From Ignavibacteriota bacterium (GTDB lineage Bacteria; Bacteroidota; Ignavibacteria; SZUA-365): a DNA stretch of 64,000 nucleotides. Every line of letters begins with the position of its first letter. The first letter of the stretch is position 1. The position numbers and the translations under genes are program-made. This document shows positions 24,169 to 33,468 of the stretch, one piece after another. The DNA lies in assembly GCA_016218045.1 (NCBI GenBank), contig JACRFB010000046.1, positions 85,704 through 149,703 of the forward strand, written 5' to 3'. Below the pieces are notes generated by a model. It was not told the DNA's origin. It saw nothing but the letters and a program-made list of their open reading frames with translations, and made no database searches.

Positions 24169-26808
24169 ATGATCCGTTTCTCCCTGATATTTCCGGTCTT
24201 TCTTATCCTCTGTACGATTTCCGTGCATGGGGAGGACCGGTCGTACACGGGTGCGTTCTCCTGCGGTCTACCGCAAGCCCGAATCGACAGTCTCGACACG
24301 GCTCTGGTGCTGATCGACGACTCGCTCACGGCGGAGCCCGATACGGCCTTTGTGTTTCCAGTGAAAAACGCGGTCGATACGCTCGTCACATACGCGGCGA
24401 AGGACTCGGTGGTGTACCGGCTCCGTCAAAAACGTATGGCGCTGGCCGGGAGTTCGTCCATCGCCTATGGAGCCATGAACATCAAGGCCGAACGGCTCGT
24501 GTTGGATTGGGACTCGTCCACCATTCGCGCGGAGGGTGTACCCGATACCGCACAGGGCGCGGGAGCAAAAAGCCTGGGACGGCCCGTGCTGAAGGACGGC
24601 GGCGAGTCGTACGAGGGCGAATCGATGACGTACAACTTCCGCACCAAGCAGGGAGTCATTTCGCAGGGCGAAACGTCCATCGACGACGGTTTCTATCTCG
24701 GCAAACGTATCAAACGCAAATCCGAAAAGACGTATTTCGTGGAGGACGGTCAATACACCACGTGTGACAATCCGGATCACAAACACTTCTATTTCGGATC
24801 ACCCAAAATGAAGTTTGTGCCCGACGATGTGATCATCGCCGAGCCGATCTATTTCTTTGTCGAAGACATTCCGCTCTTTGCCCTGCCTTTTGCCGTGATC
24901 CCGAGCCAGGGCGGCCGCAGTTCGGGCATCATTCTCCCGGCCTTCGGGTACGACTACGCCCGCGGACGCTACCTCACGAACGGCGGCTACTATCTTGCCG
25001 CCAGCGATTACTGGGATGCGCGATTCACGGGCGACATCTTTTCGAAGGGCGGTTACAGGGTGGGGGTGGACCTGAACTACAAACTCCGCTATGCTTTCGC
25101 GGGATCCATCAAGGCCTCGTATGGAAGGCAGACCTTCCAAATCGGATCTCCATACCTGCCCGACGATCAGCCGCGTACCGAATACCGTTTCGATCTGCAG
25201 CACCAGCAGGAACTGGATCCGCAGTCGACCATCACGGCGAACATCAGCTATCTTACAAGTTCCTATTACCAGAGCTTCAGCAACAACATCAATCAATTGT
25301 TGAATCAAAACGTGTATTCCACCGCCGCCTATTCCACGGCGTGGGAGGGAACCGGTCGTTCGCTGTCGGTGAACATGTCCCGCAACCAGAATCTGCAGGA
25401 CGGAACGAGCAACAACGTCCTCCCCGACATCACGTTCAACCAGTCGCAGGTCTTCCCATTCAGGAGCGGGTCCGGAACCGGCACCGAGGCGTGGTATGAA
25501 ATGATCGGATTCAATTACACGGCGCATTTCAAAAATTCGATCGACATCCTGAAACACACGAGAATTTCGAACTCCGACACCAGCGTGGTGAGCGCCCAGT
25601 ACGACAGGCGCGGCATCTCGCATTCGGTCGGTTTTCTTCTAACACCCAAATTAGGCTACATCACCATCTCTCCATCGCTCAGTCTCACCGAGCGCTGGTA
25701 CGACCACCGTCTCGAGCGGTCGTACGACAGGTCCACCAACTCCGTGGTCGCCCGCGACGTGCGCGGATTTTATGCGCTGCACGGTTTCCAGAGCGGCGTG
25801 GCTGTCAGCACCAAATTGTACGGGACCCTCTCTCCCAACATCGCGGGCATACAGGGTGTGCGGCACACCGTGGAACCGCGCCTTTCGTACACGTACAATC
25901 CCGACTTCTCGACCCCCGGCTGGGGGATGTATCAGTCCTACCGCGACAGTCTCGACCGCGAGGTGCGCTACGACCCGTACACCGGCTATGCCGAGCGGCC
26001 GGCGGAAGTGTTCGGCGGCGTGAGCGCGTTCGAGTCGCAGACGCTCGGTTTTCAACTCTCGAACATCTTCGAAATGAAGCTGGATCCCGCCGAGGCCGAC
26101 ACCACAATGACGCCAAGGAAATTCCGCCTTCTCGACATCTCGCTCGGATCCGCCTATAATTTTGTGAGCGACAGTCTGAATTTGTCGGATGTAAATCTGG
26201 ACTACCGCACCAACATCGGCGGACTGTTTGATGTGTACGGCCGCGCGAGTTTTTCGCCGTATCAGTGGCAGAGCGCGCGATACGGTCTCGACACCGCGGG
26301 CGCACTGGTCATGATCGAGCAGGGGCATGTCGTGAATTCGTATCTCGCGCAGACGGGCGGCCCGCTGCGTCTTACAACTTTCGACTTCCACCTCACTTCG
26401 ACGCTCACCCAGGAACTCTTCACCAGTTCCACGCGTGATACATCGGCGATGCCTGCCAGCACTGCGTATCGTATTCCCTGGTCATTGTCCTTCGGCTTCG
26501 ATTACGGGATGGACCAATACAATCCCGACGCCCAGACACGGTCTGCCAGCATGCGCGCGAATCTGAGCATCAGCCCCACGCCCGGCTGGCATGTCACTGC
26601 GGGGCTCTACTACGATCTGCCGTCGCGCACACTCGGCACACCCTCGCTCAACATTACGCGCGACCTGCATTGCTGGGAGATGATGTTCAATTGGGTTCCC
26701 GCGGGGCCGTATCGCAGTTTTTCCCTCGTCATTCGTGTCAAGGCGCCGCAGCTCCAGGACATCAAACTCGAGCGGAAAGGCAGCGACCGCGGGGTGTATG
26801 GGTATTAG
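24169..26808 (+). CDS. lptD: LPS-assembly protein LptD-like (OstA)
   Basis: An 879-residue outer-membrane protein that would insert lipopolysaccharide into the outer leaflet as the end point of the Lpt bridge. A signal peptide (MIRFSLIFPVFLILCTISVHG) is followed by an OstA/LptA-like jelly-roll region (ERLVLDWDSSTIRAEGVPD, GESMTYNFRTKQGVISQGET, KTYFVEDGQYTTCDNPDHKHFYF). After that come IIAEPIYFFVEDIPLFALPFAV and GRSSGIILPAFG, typical of Bacteroidota LptD homologues, and a long barrel with alternating aromatic strands. Its TAG stop (26806-26808) is the first part of the repeat TAGAATTC, so heptad array 4 begins at the stop codon itself. Confidence 0.88.
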   Translation: MIRFSLIFPVFLILCTISVHGEDRSYTGAFSCGLPQARIDSLDTALVLIDDSLTAEPDTAFVFPVKNAVDTLVTYAAKDSVVYRLRQKRMALAGSSSIAYGAMNIKAERLVLDWDSSTIRAEGVPDTAQGAGAKSLGRPVLKDGGESYEGESMTYNFRTKQGVISQGETSIDDGFYLGKRIKRKSEKTYFVEDGQYTTCDNPDHKHFYFGSPKMKFVPDDVIIAEPIYFFVEDIPLFALPFAVIPSQGGRSSGIILPAFGYDYARGRYLTNGGYYLAASDYWDARFTGDIFSKGGYRVGVDLNYKLRYAFAGSIKASYGRQTFQIGSPYLPDDQPRTEYRFDLQHQQELDPQSTITANISYLTSSYYQSFSNNINQLLNQNVYSTAAYSTAWEGTGRSLSVNMSRNQNLQDGTSNNVLPDITFNQSQVFPFRSGSGTGTEAWYEMIGFNYTAHFKNSIDILKHTRISNSDTSVVSAQYDRRGISHSVGFLLTPKLGYITISPSLSLTERWYDHRLERSYDRSTNSVVARDVRGFYALHGFQSGVAVSTKLYGTLSPNIAGIQGVRHTVEPRLSYTYNPDFSTPGWGMYQSYRDSLDREVRYDPYTGYAERPAEVFGGVSAFESQTLGFQLSNIFEMKLDPAEADTTMTPRKFRLLDISLGSAYNFVSDSLNLSDVNLDYRTNIGGLFDVYGRASFSPYQWQSARYGLDTAGALVMIEQGHVVNSYLAQTGGPLRLTTFDFHLTSTLTQELFTSSTRDTSAMPASTAYRIPWSLSFGFDYGMDQYNPDAQTRSASMRANLSISPTPGWHVTAGLYYDLPSRTLGTPSLNITRDLHCWEMMFNWVPAGPYRSFSLVIRVKAPQLQDIKLERKGSDRGVYGY

Positions 26809-26866
26809 AATTCAGAATTCAGAATCTAGAATCCAGAATTCAGAATTCAGAATTCAGAATACTGAA
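26806..26866. repeat. Heptad repeat array 4 (CAGAATT)
   Basis: About eight tandem CAGAATT/TAGAATC-type 7-mers beginning with the lptD stop codon and decaying into ACTGAACGCAGAACC. Repeated GAATTC palindromes result. A shorter relative occurs at 12304-12325. The rest of the 123-base gap to galK shows no clear promoter. Confidence 0.85.
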
Positions 26867-26931
26867 CGCAGAACCGAAAACACGGAATACATAGCGGACA
26901 TTTGATTCACTCCATTCCCCCCATTCACTCG

Positions 26932-28287
26932 ATGTTACGATACAGCCGCCTTATAAAGAACTTCGCCAGACACTTCCCAGGCAGTGAGGCCGAGGGGGTG
27001 CGGCGGGTGCCGGGCAGGGTGAATCTGATTGGGGAGCATACGGATTACAACGGGTATCCCGTGCTGCCGATTGCAATCGACCGCGACATGGCCGTGGCAT
27101 ACCGGCGCCGCAACGATTCGACGGTGCGCATCAGCAACAGTGAGGGGCTGTATGGCGAACGCATGTTCCGGCTTGGTTCGGTGGATGCGATGTTTCCGCG
27201 GGGGGATTGGGGCAACTACGTCATCGCCGCCGCGCGGGAGCTGCTCGACGAAGGACTGATCGACATCGACCGCGGCATGGATGCCTGCTTCGACAGCGGC
27301 ATCCCCGTCGCGGCCGGACTCTCGTCGTCCTCCGCCCTGCTCGTCGCGGCCGGACTCGCGCTGCTGGCAGTCAACGACACGGCCGCCGATCCGCTGTACC
27401 TTGCCGACGTGTTCGCGCGTGCCGAGCGGCACGCGGGCATCGAGGGCGGCGGCATGGATCAGGCGGCCGCGCTGCTGTCGGCACGCGGCACCGCGCTGTG
27501 CATCGACTTCTATCCGCTGCGCGCCCGCCGCATCCAACTGCCCGCGTCGATGGCCATCGTCGTCAGCGACAGCCTGCAGCGCGCGCCGAAGACCGCGGCA
27601 ATGCGCCACGCCTACAATCTCCGCGCCGTGGAATGCCGCCTGGCCTTCGCGCTCGCGCGCGCGGCGCATACGGAGGCGGGGGCGCGTGTCGACGGCGCGG
27701 AGCGGCTCGCCGATCTCGACGGCGCGGGTGCCGATGCGGAGACGGTGCTGGCCAAACTCGCGGGGGGACCGCTGCAGCTTTCCGAGATCGCCGCGCGGAC
27801 CGGAATGGGAGAAGAGGATCTGATACTCTCATTCTGCACGACCCGCGACGGGTCGGTGGTGGAAGCGGGGCCGGACGGATTCCGCGTCGCGGAGCGCTAC
27901 CGCCACGTGGTGCGCGAAGCGGCACGTGTGCGCGCCGCGGCGGACGCTCTGCAGGCCGGCGAGATCGCCGCCTTTGGCGATCTCATGAACGCCTCGCACG
28001 AAAGCTGCCGCGACGATTTCGGGATCAGCACCGCGGAACTCGACACGCTGGTCGCCATCGCGCGCGCAAACGGAGCGCTCGGCGCGCGCGTCACAGGCGC
28101 GGGATTCGGCGGATGCACCGTTTCGGTCACACCGCCGCAGCTCGTCCCGGATCTGCTTGCCGCCTTGCGGGCGCAGTACTATGAGCCGCGCTCCGATCTG
28201 CTTGCCGCCCAGGGGCGCTCGATCGACGACGCACTGTTTGTCGTGCGGGCATCCGAAGGCGCGGGTCCGGTGGAACTGCGGGGATGA
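26932..28287 (+). CDS. galK: Galactokinase, GALK2/Gal1-type (galactose or GalNAc kinase)
   Basis: GHMP-family kinase phosphorylating galactose, or possibly N-acetylgalactosamine, at C1. Signatures: GRVNLIGEHTDYN (residues 28-40, galactokinase signature), PVAAGLSSSSALLVAAGLAL (ATP-binding loop) and ARVTGAGFGGCTVSV (third GHMP motif). The 451 residues exceed the ~380 of bacterial GalK. The extra segment before the third motif reads PLQLSEIAARTGMGEEDL, followed by ERYRHVVREAARV and MNASHESCRD, and resembles eukaryotic GALK2/Gal1 kinases rather than E. coli GalK. ATG 26932 is preferred to the TTG at 26902. It heads the carbohydrate operon and overlaps the next gene by four bases. Confidence 0.88.
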   Translation: MLRYSRLIKNFARHFPGSEAEGVRRVPGRVNLIGEHTDYNGYPVLPIAIDRDMAVAYRRRNDSTVRISNSEGLYGERMFRLGSVDAMFPRGDWGNYVIAAARELLDEGLIDIDRGMDACFDSGIPVAAGLSSSSALLVAAGLALLAVNDTAADPLYLADVFARAERHAGIEGGGMDQAAALLSARGTALCIDFYPLRARRIQLPASMAIVVSDSLQRAPKTAAMRHAYNLRAVECRLAFALARAAHTEAGARVDGAERLADLDGAGADAETVLAKLAGGPLQLSEIAARTGMGEEDLILSFCTTRDGSVVEAGPDGFRVAERYRHVVREAARVRAAADALQAGEIAAFGDLMNASHESCRDDFGISTAELDTLVAIARANGALGARVTGAGFGGCTVSVTPPQLVPDLLAALRAQYYEPRSDLLAAQGRSIDDALFVVRASEGAGPVELRG

Positions 28288-30179
28288 ACGCCTCATCCCT
28301 TGATTTGCACAGGGATCGCCGCGCGGCATTGCTGCAGCTCGCGCGGACCTGCGGCGACCGATACTTCGATCCGGCGCGGCGCATCTGCCTCATCGAACGC
28401 GACACCATCTGGTATGCCATCGCATTGCTCACGGACGAGGAAACACGGCGGCGTGATCTCGGCCGCGCGCTGCTCCGCGAGACACCCAGCGTCGATGGTA
28501 CACACACACCCGCAACACTGCTTGCCATACTGCATACATCCGGTCTTGAACTTTCGCCGGAATTACGCGTGACGTTGGAAGGGCGCGTCCGTTCCCAGCT
28601 CGTGGCCGCCGCCGGAGTCGGCTGGCACGACGGCAACGTGAATCATCCCCTCGGCGCCTGGGCCACGCTCATACTCGGCGGCGAGATGTGTAACGAGCCC
28701 TGGGCCGTGGAACTGGGCGTTCAGGCCCTCGCGCGTTTCAGGGCGGTGACGGGCGACCGGCGCCGCACAGGCCGCAGGCAGGCCGACATGTCGGAGTATC
28801 ACAGTCCGACCTACACCGCGCTCGACCTCTGTTTCCTCGCCCTCATCGCCGAACACGCGCGTGATGCGCGCGCCCGGCGTCTCGCGGCCTTCCTCGAGGC
28901 CGGACTCTGGCGCCTCACCGCGCTTCACTACCACGCTCCCAGCGCGCAATTCGCCGGACCGTTTTCCCGCGCGTATCAAGACGACAGCAGCGGCGGCTAT
29001 TCCGGCCTGCACAGCATCTGGTACGCCGTCTTCGACAGGCAGGATGTGTATATCGATCCCTCCATCGCACAGCAGTTTGAACATCTGTCCGCGTATCTGC
29101 AGAACGGCCTTGTGGCACTGACGCCGTTTCATCCGCCATCGGACGTCGAAACATGTGTGTTCCATAAACCTCTTCCATTCGAGCTGCGCCGCTCCACATA
29201 CGGCGAGGCGTATCACGAAAATGCCGCGGGCAGAGGTTTCGATACGGAGGTGTATCCCGGCGGCTGGGCCGAGCTGACCACATATCTCTCGGAGCATTTT
29301 GCGTTGGGGACGGCCACGTCGCCGTACGTCAACGGCGCACACTCCGATGCCATCATGCTGCGCATCGCGCGCAGGAGTCCGATCCGCGGCCGCGGGGACT
29401 TCCGGTCGTTTTTCACACGCGGCGTGTACAACGACGCACATTTCGGACAGGGGAATCCTTTTCACTGCACGGGAGGCGTCACGGACGCGAGTTATTATCC
29501 CGAACAGGGACGGCCGTTCACGGTACAGCACGGCGGCAGCGCTTTGGTGATGTACGCCGCGAAACGATCCGGCCACAACGGTGTGACCTCGTTCCGCGTC
29601 GAACTCGTGTTCGGTTTCGACGAACCGTTCCGGCGGCTGCGTATCGGCGACCGCGAGGTGACGGACTTTCCGGCAGAAGGGAAGGCGGGCGAGCGTATCC
29701 TGTTTGACGACGGCACCGTGTATGGTCTCATCGTTCCGCTGACAGCGGCACCGGTTCCGGAAGAGGCCGGATGGACCGCAGACATCAGAGCCGGTCACCT
29801 TGTGTTCGGTCTGCACAATCTCCGACACGCGCCGCGCGACTACCGCCGCGACGAGGTGTCCACCTGGCGCAACGGTTTCGCCATACACATCGTCGAGGCG
29901 TCGGCCTATCCGGATTTTGAGGCCTTTGCCGCCTTTTGCGACACCATAGTCGTGGAGGAAACAATGGACGCCGACGGCACGCGCTGCGCGTCGATGCGCG
30001 GCGGTGTCGCGCTTCTGCTGCGCGCGGACACCCGTGCCGAGCGTGTAGTGGAGAGGCGCGCGGGGGATACGGAGCTGACCTGGGCGCACTGGTATTTAGA
30101 AAGCGACGACGAGGCGCTCCGACACATACCGGCCCCCTTCGGGCGCGAGGCCTGGGAGGATTTCGAGGCGGAGGTATGA
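28284..30179 (+). CDS. Predicted cytoplasmic polysaccharide lyase/hydrolase, unassigned family
   Basis: A 631-residue protein without signal peptide. The first ~330 residues are helical and read like an (alpha/alpha)-toroid, with a conserved-looking EYHSPTY stretch at 171-177, reminiscent of the NSPTY-like active-site region of heparinase III-type lyases. The remainder is beta-rich, with HFGQGNPFHCTGGVTDASYYPEQGRPFTV and a run of sandwich strands, as in the C-terminal domain of such lyases. I cannot place it in a named CAZy family. ATGA overlap with galK and its position before the ABC permeases support a role in degrading the imported sugar. It could equally be a catalytically different toroid enzyme. 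Confidence 0.6.
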   Translation: MNASSLDLHRDRRAALLQLARTCGDRYFDPARRICLIERDTIWYAIALLTDEETRRRDLGRALLRETPSVDGTHTPATLLAILHTSGLELSPELRVTLEGRVRSQLVAAAGVGWHDGNVNHPLGAWATLILGGEMCNEPWAVELGVQALARFRAVTGDRRRTGRRQADMSEYHSPTYTALDLCFLALIAEHARDARARRLAAFLEAGLWRLTALHYHAPSAQFAGPFSRAYQDDSSGGYSGLHSIWYAVFDRQDVYIDPSIAQQFEHLSAYLQNGLVALTPFHPPSDVETCVFHKPLPFELRRSTYGEAYHENAAGRGFDTEVYPGGWAELTTYLSEHFALGTATSPYVNGAHSDAIMLRIARRSPIRGRGDFRSFFTRGVYNDAHFGQGNPFHCTGGVTDASYYPEQGRPFTVQHGGSALVMYAAKRSGHNGVTSFRVELVFGFDEPFRRLRIGDREVTDFPAEGKAGERILFDDGTVYGLIVPLTAAPVPEEAGWTADIRAGHLVFGLHNLRHAPRDYRRDEVSTWRNGFAIHIVEASAYPDFEAFAAFCDTIVVEETMDADGTRCASMRGGVALLLRADTRAERVVERRAGDTELTWAHWYLESDDEALRHIPAPFGREAWEDFEAEV

Positions 30180-30228
30180 GCGCGAGACATTCCGCGGGGA
30201 GATCATTATCTTTCACCCTTCCCGTGTA

Positions 30229-31170
30229 TTGCGCGCGTTGCGGCGCGTTCATCCCATCCCCAACACTGTGCGACTATCGCGATTCCAGGGCTATCTCTTC
30301 ATCTCCCCGTGGCTGGCCGGATTTCTCCTGCTCACCGCGGGTCCGATGCTCTATTCGCTGTATCTGAGCTTCACCTCCGCCACGCTTCTCTCGCCGCCTG
30401 TCTGGATTGGATTCGACAATTACAGGGCGATATTCCGTGACGACGCGCTGTTCCCCGCGAGTCTCGCCAACACATTCGTGTACGTGGCGTTGGCCGTGCC
30501 GCTGTCGATAACCTTATCCCTGGCGCTGGCCTTGCTGCTGCACGCACCGCTGCGCGGCCTCCCGCTGTTCCGCGCGTTGTTCTACCTGCCCTCCATCGCA
30601 AACATCGTCGCGGTGTCGGTGTTGTGGATATGGATGTTGAATCCGGAATTTGGTCTGGTAAACGGACTGCTGCGCGGCATCGGCATCGAGGGGCCCTTGT
30701 GGCTGCAGAGCGAGGTGTGGGCCAAGCCGGCGCTGGTCGTGATGTCGCTCTGGGGTATCGGCGGCATGGTTGTCGTTTTTCTTGCGGCGCTCGAAGGTGT
30801 GCCGCGCGAATTACACGAAGCCGCCCGCATCGACGGCGCCTCCGCCGCGCGGCGTTTCTTCCGCATCACACTGCCCATGATCTCGCCCGCCATGCTCTTC
30901 AGTGCGATCATCGGCGTGATCGGCGGCCTGCAGGTGTTTGCACAGGCGTATGTCATGACCGGTGGCGCGCAGCCGGGGAGCGAGGGCGGGCCCGGCAACG
31001 CGACACTGTTCGCGGTACTGTACATCTACAAAAAGGCCTTTCAGGAATTCCGCATGGGTTATGCATCCGCCCTTGCCTGGATCCTGTTCCTGATCATACT
31101 TGGCGCCACCGTGGCGGCGATGCGCCTCGCGCGCTCGCGGGTCCATTACGAGGGAGGGGACGCCGCATGA
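30229..31170 (+). CDS. CUT1 sugar ABC transporter permease (MalF/UgpA type)
   Basis: About 313 residues, six transmembrane helices, with the ABC-permease EAA loop EAARIDGASAARRFFRITLPM contacting the ATPase. Helix 1 is GYLFISPWLAGFLLLTAGP. This is the MalF/UgpA-like half of an oligosaccharide importer. The start is uncertain: TTG 30229 and GTG 30268 are candidates in frame. An ATG that overlaps the upstream stop in the usual ATGA manner (30176) lies in another frame and would yield a 63-residue product. Either translation starts weakly or a frameshift lies between 30180 and 30270. Confidence 0.85.
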   Translation: MRALRRVHPIPNTVRLSRFQGYLFISPWLAGFLLLTAGPMLYSLYLSFTSATLLSPPVWIGFDNYRAIFRDDALFPASLANTFVYVALAVPLSITLSLALALLLHAPLRGLPLFRALFYLPSIANIVAVSVLWIWMLNPEFGLVNGLLRGIGIEGPLWLQSEVWAKPALVVMSLWGIGGMVVVFLAALEGVPRELHEAARIDGASAARRFFRITLPMISPAMLFSAIIGVIGGLQVFAQAYVMTGGAQPGSEGGPGNATLFAVLYIYKKAFQEFRMGYASALAWILFLIILGATVAAMRLARSRVHYEGGDAA

Positions 31171-32024
31171 GCCACGGACGCGCGGCGGTGCCGGTCATTG
31201 CGCGATACACCGCGGCCTATGCCGTCCTCACAGCGCTCGGCGCGCTCTTCGCGATGCCCGCGCTGTGGATGATCTCGTCGTCGCTGCACGATTCGGCGGG
31301 TGTGTTTGCACAGCCGTTCCGCTGGCTACCGGCCGAGCCGCATTTCGAGAACTACACGCGCGCGCTGCACATCGTGCCATTCGGGCGCTTCTTCATCAAC
31401 ACGATGCTCGTCACCGTGCCGAGCGTGCTGTTCACCGTCGTGTCCTGTTCCCTGGTTGCGTACGGTTTCGCGCGGCTGCGCTTTCCCGGACGCGACCTGC
31501 TGTTCTCAATCTGCCTCGCGACCATGATGCTCCCCGGACAGGTGACGATGATCCCGCAGTACATGCTGTTCGCGCGGCTGGGATGGATCGACACGCTGCT
31601 GCCGCTCATAGTGCCGAGCCTGTTCGGGACACCGTTTTATATTTTTCTTCTTCGCCAATTCTTCCTTACCATACCACGCGAGTCCGACGATGCCGCCCTC
31701 ATCGACGGCGCCGGCCGGCTGCGCATCCTCTGGAGTATCGTGCTCCCGCAGGCGCGACCCGCGCTCGCAACCGTGGTGCTCTTCAGTTTTATCAATTCGT
31801 GGAACGACTTCTTTACGCCTCTGCTCTACATCAACACGCCCGAACACGCGACACTCACGCTCGGACTCAACATGATGAAGACGCAGATGCTCGGTTCGGG
31901 CGTGGTGGAATGGAACACCCTGATGGCCGCGTCGGTGATGGTGATGGTGCCAAATGTGATCCTGTTTCTGCTGGCGCAGAAACACTTCGTGCGCGGGATC
32001 GCCGCGGGCGCGAGGATGGGATGA
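31167..32024 (+). CDS. CUT1 sugar ABC transporter permease (MalG/UgpE type)
   Basis: 285 residues from ATG 31167, which overlaps the stop of the first permease (ATGA). Six transmembrane helices and the EAA-type loop DDAALIDGAGRLRILWSIVLPQ. The helix FINSWNDFFTPLLYIN is the usual MalG/UgpE signature. With the partner permease it forms the inner-membrane pore of an oligosaccharide importer. The ATP-binding subunit is not encoded nearby, so a shared MsmX/UgpC-type ATPase elsewhere in the genome is likely. Confidence 0.9.
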   Translation: MSHGRAAVPVIARYTAAYAVLTALGALFAMPALWMISSSLHDSAGVFAQPFRWLPAEPHFENYTRALHIVPFGRFFINTMLVTVPSVLFTVVSCSLVAYGFARLRFPGRDLLFSICLATMMLPGQVTMIPQYMLFARLGWIDTLLPLIVPSLFGTPFYIFLLRQFFLTIPRESDDAALIDGAGRLRILWSIVLPQARPALATVVLFSFINSWNDFFTPLLYINTPEHATLTLGLNMMKTQMLGSGVVEWNTLMAASVMVMVPNVILFLLAQKHFVRGIAAGARMG

Positions 32025-32079
32025 ACGGAGCGGGCACGGGTCGTCGGCGCGGGTGGATTCACTTCTCAGTCGGAGCAGA

Positions 32080-33468
32080 ATGAGTGCCGTGAACATACAT
32101 GGACCTGTGAAGAATCGCGCGGCCGCGGGCCTGCTGTTGTGCGCGCTGATGCTGATACTCGGCTGCGTGAAAACCGAGCGTGGCGACGAAATAGTGTATC
32201 AATGCGCCGCCAACACCGCCGAGGTTGCCGCCCTGGAAGCCGACATCCCTGCGTTTGCCGCGCAGAGCGGGATCACGATACGGCTCAATCCCTTTTCGGG
32301 CGACGAGAAACTGCTGGCGATGATCGCGGCGGGGCAGGAACCCGACATCTTCTACGCGAGCGCCTCATTGCGCGACCGCCTCGCGGCGGAGGGGCATCTG
32401 CTGGATTTGCGCACGGTCGGCGAAGGGGATCCCTTCGTCGCGCGCCTGTATGAAGCAGCGCTGCAGGACGGCCGCGCCATCGACGGAGGGTGGTACAGTT
32501 GCGGAAACTGGGCGTTCACCTGCGGCGTGTATTACAACCGCCGGCTCTTCGACGAGGCACGGATCCCATATCCCGACACGTCGTGGACCTGGGACGACAT
32601 GCAGCGCGCCGCCCGCGTACTCACGCGCGATAAAAATGGCGACGGCAAGACCGACCAGCACGGCATCTACATCGGGACACACTTTGTCGAAACACTCGAG
32701 CGCATGAATCACGCGCCCATAGGGCGAGATGAGATGCTGCTCTCCATCTCGCCGGAAGCGCGGGAGGTGTACGGAAAATATCTCGCGCTGCTCGACGCGG
32801 GCCTGATGCTCGATCCGCGGCGCGTGCAGGCGATGGGCATGCAGCCCCCGCAGATGCTTGAGAACGGTACCGTGGCGATGCTTGTCGAAGGTCTTCCGAA
32901 TCCGTCGATGTATGCGGCGCTGCGCGTGCCCTGGGGCGTCGCGCCGCTGCCGCGTTTTGCCGGGAAGGCGCCCCTGTATTTCCGGTCGCGCAGCGGCGGC
33001 CTCTGCATCAGCGCGCGCACAAAAAATCCCGCGCGCACGTGGGCGGCGCTGAAATGGATCATCGGCACCGCGTCGGCGTATCAACCGAATCCCGTGCTGC
33101 GCGACGTTGATTTTACGGGAGGGTGGGAGGCACGGTATCCGACGCTGCGCGGATCCGGCTTCCGCGAGGTGTGGGAGCGCAGTCTCGTCAACGATGGCGG
33201 CGATTCACGATACTTTGCGCGGCTCTCGAGCTGGACCATGAATCCCATCATGGAACGCTTCCAACCCCTGCTCGACCGGCTCTGGGCGCGCGACATCGGC
33301 ATCGACGCAGTGCTCGCCGAAATCCCGTCCATCAACACCGCCGTCGAAGCCGACCTCGCGCGTATCCTGCGCGAGACCGCCCTGAAACCCGCGTTCCGCC
33401 GCGCGCTCGAGGAACGAATGCACGAACTCGCGCCGCGGAAATCCTCCGATCACTCAACCGCCCCATGA
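32080..33468 (+). CDS. Extracellular sugar-binding lipoprotein of ABC importer
   Basis: A 462-residue family 1 (MalE-like) solute-binding protein. ATG 32080, preceded by CGGAG, gives a signal peptide with lipobox LILGC (Cys 29). The mature protein has the two-lobe arrangement seen as PDIFYASASLRDRLAAEGHLLDL and GVYYNRRLFDEARIPYPDTSWTWDDM, the hallmark of sugar-binding proteins, and later NGTVAMLVEGLPN. It delivers the oligosaccharide to the two permeases encoded just upstream and is separated from them by 55 bases. Being lipid-anchored, it presumably works in the periplasm, so an outer-membrane route for the substrate must exist elsewhere. Confidence 0.9.
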   Translation: MSAVNIHGPVKNRAAAGLLLCALMLILGCVKTERGDEIVYQCAANTAEVAALEADIPAFAAQSGITIRLNPFSGDEKLLAMIAAGQEPDIFYASASLRDRLAAEGHLLDLRTVGEGDPFVARLYEAALQDGRAIDGGWYSCGNWAFTCGVYYNRRLFDEARIPYPDTSWTWDDMQRAARVLTRDKNGDGKTDQHGIYIGTHFVETLERMNHAPIGRDEMLLSISPEAREVYGKYLALLDAGLMLDPRRVQAMGMQPPQMLENGTVAMLVEGLPNPSMYAALRVPWGVAPLPRFAGKAPLYFRSRSGGLCISARTKNPARTWAALKWIIGTASAYQPNPVLRDVDFTGGWEARYPTLRGSGFREVWERSLVNDGGDSRYFARLSSWTMNPIMERFQPLLDRLWARDIGIDAVLAEIPSINTAVEADLARILRETALKPAFRRALEERMHELAPRKSSDHSTAP

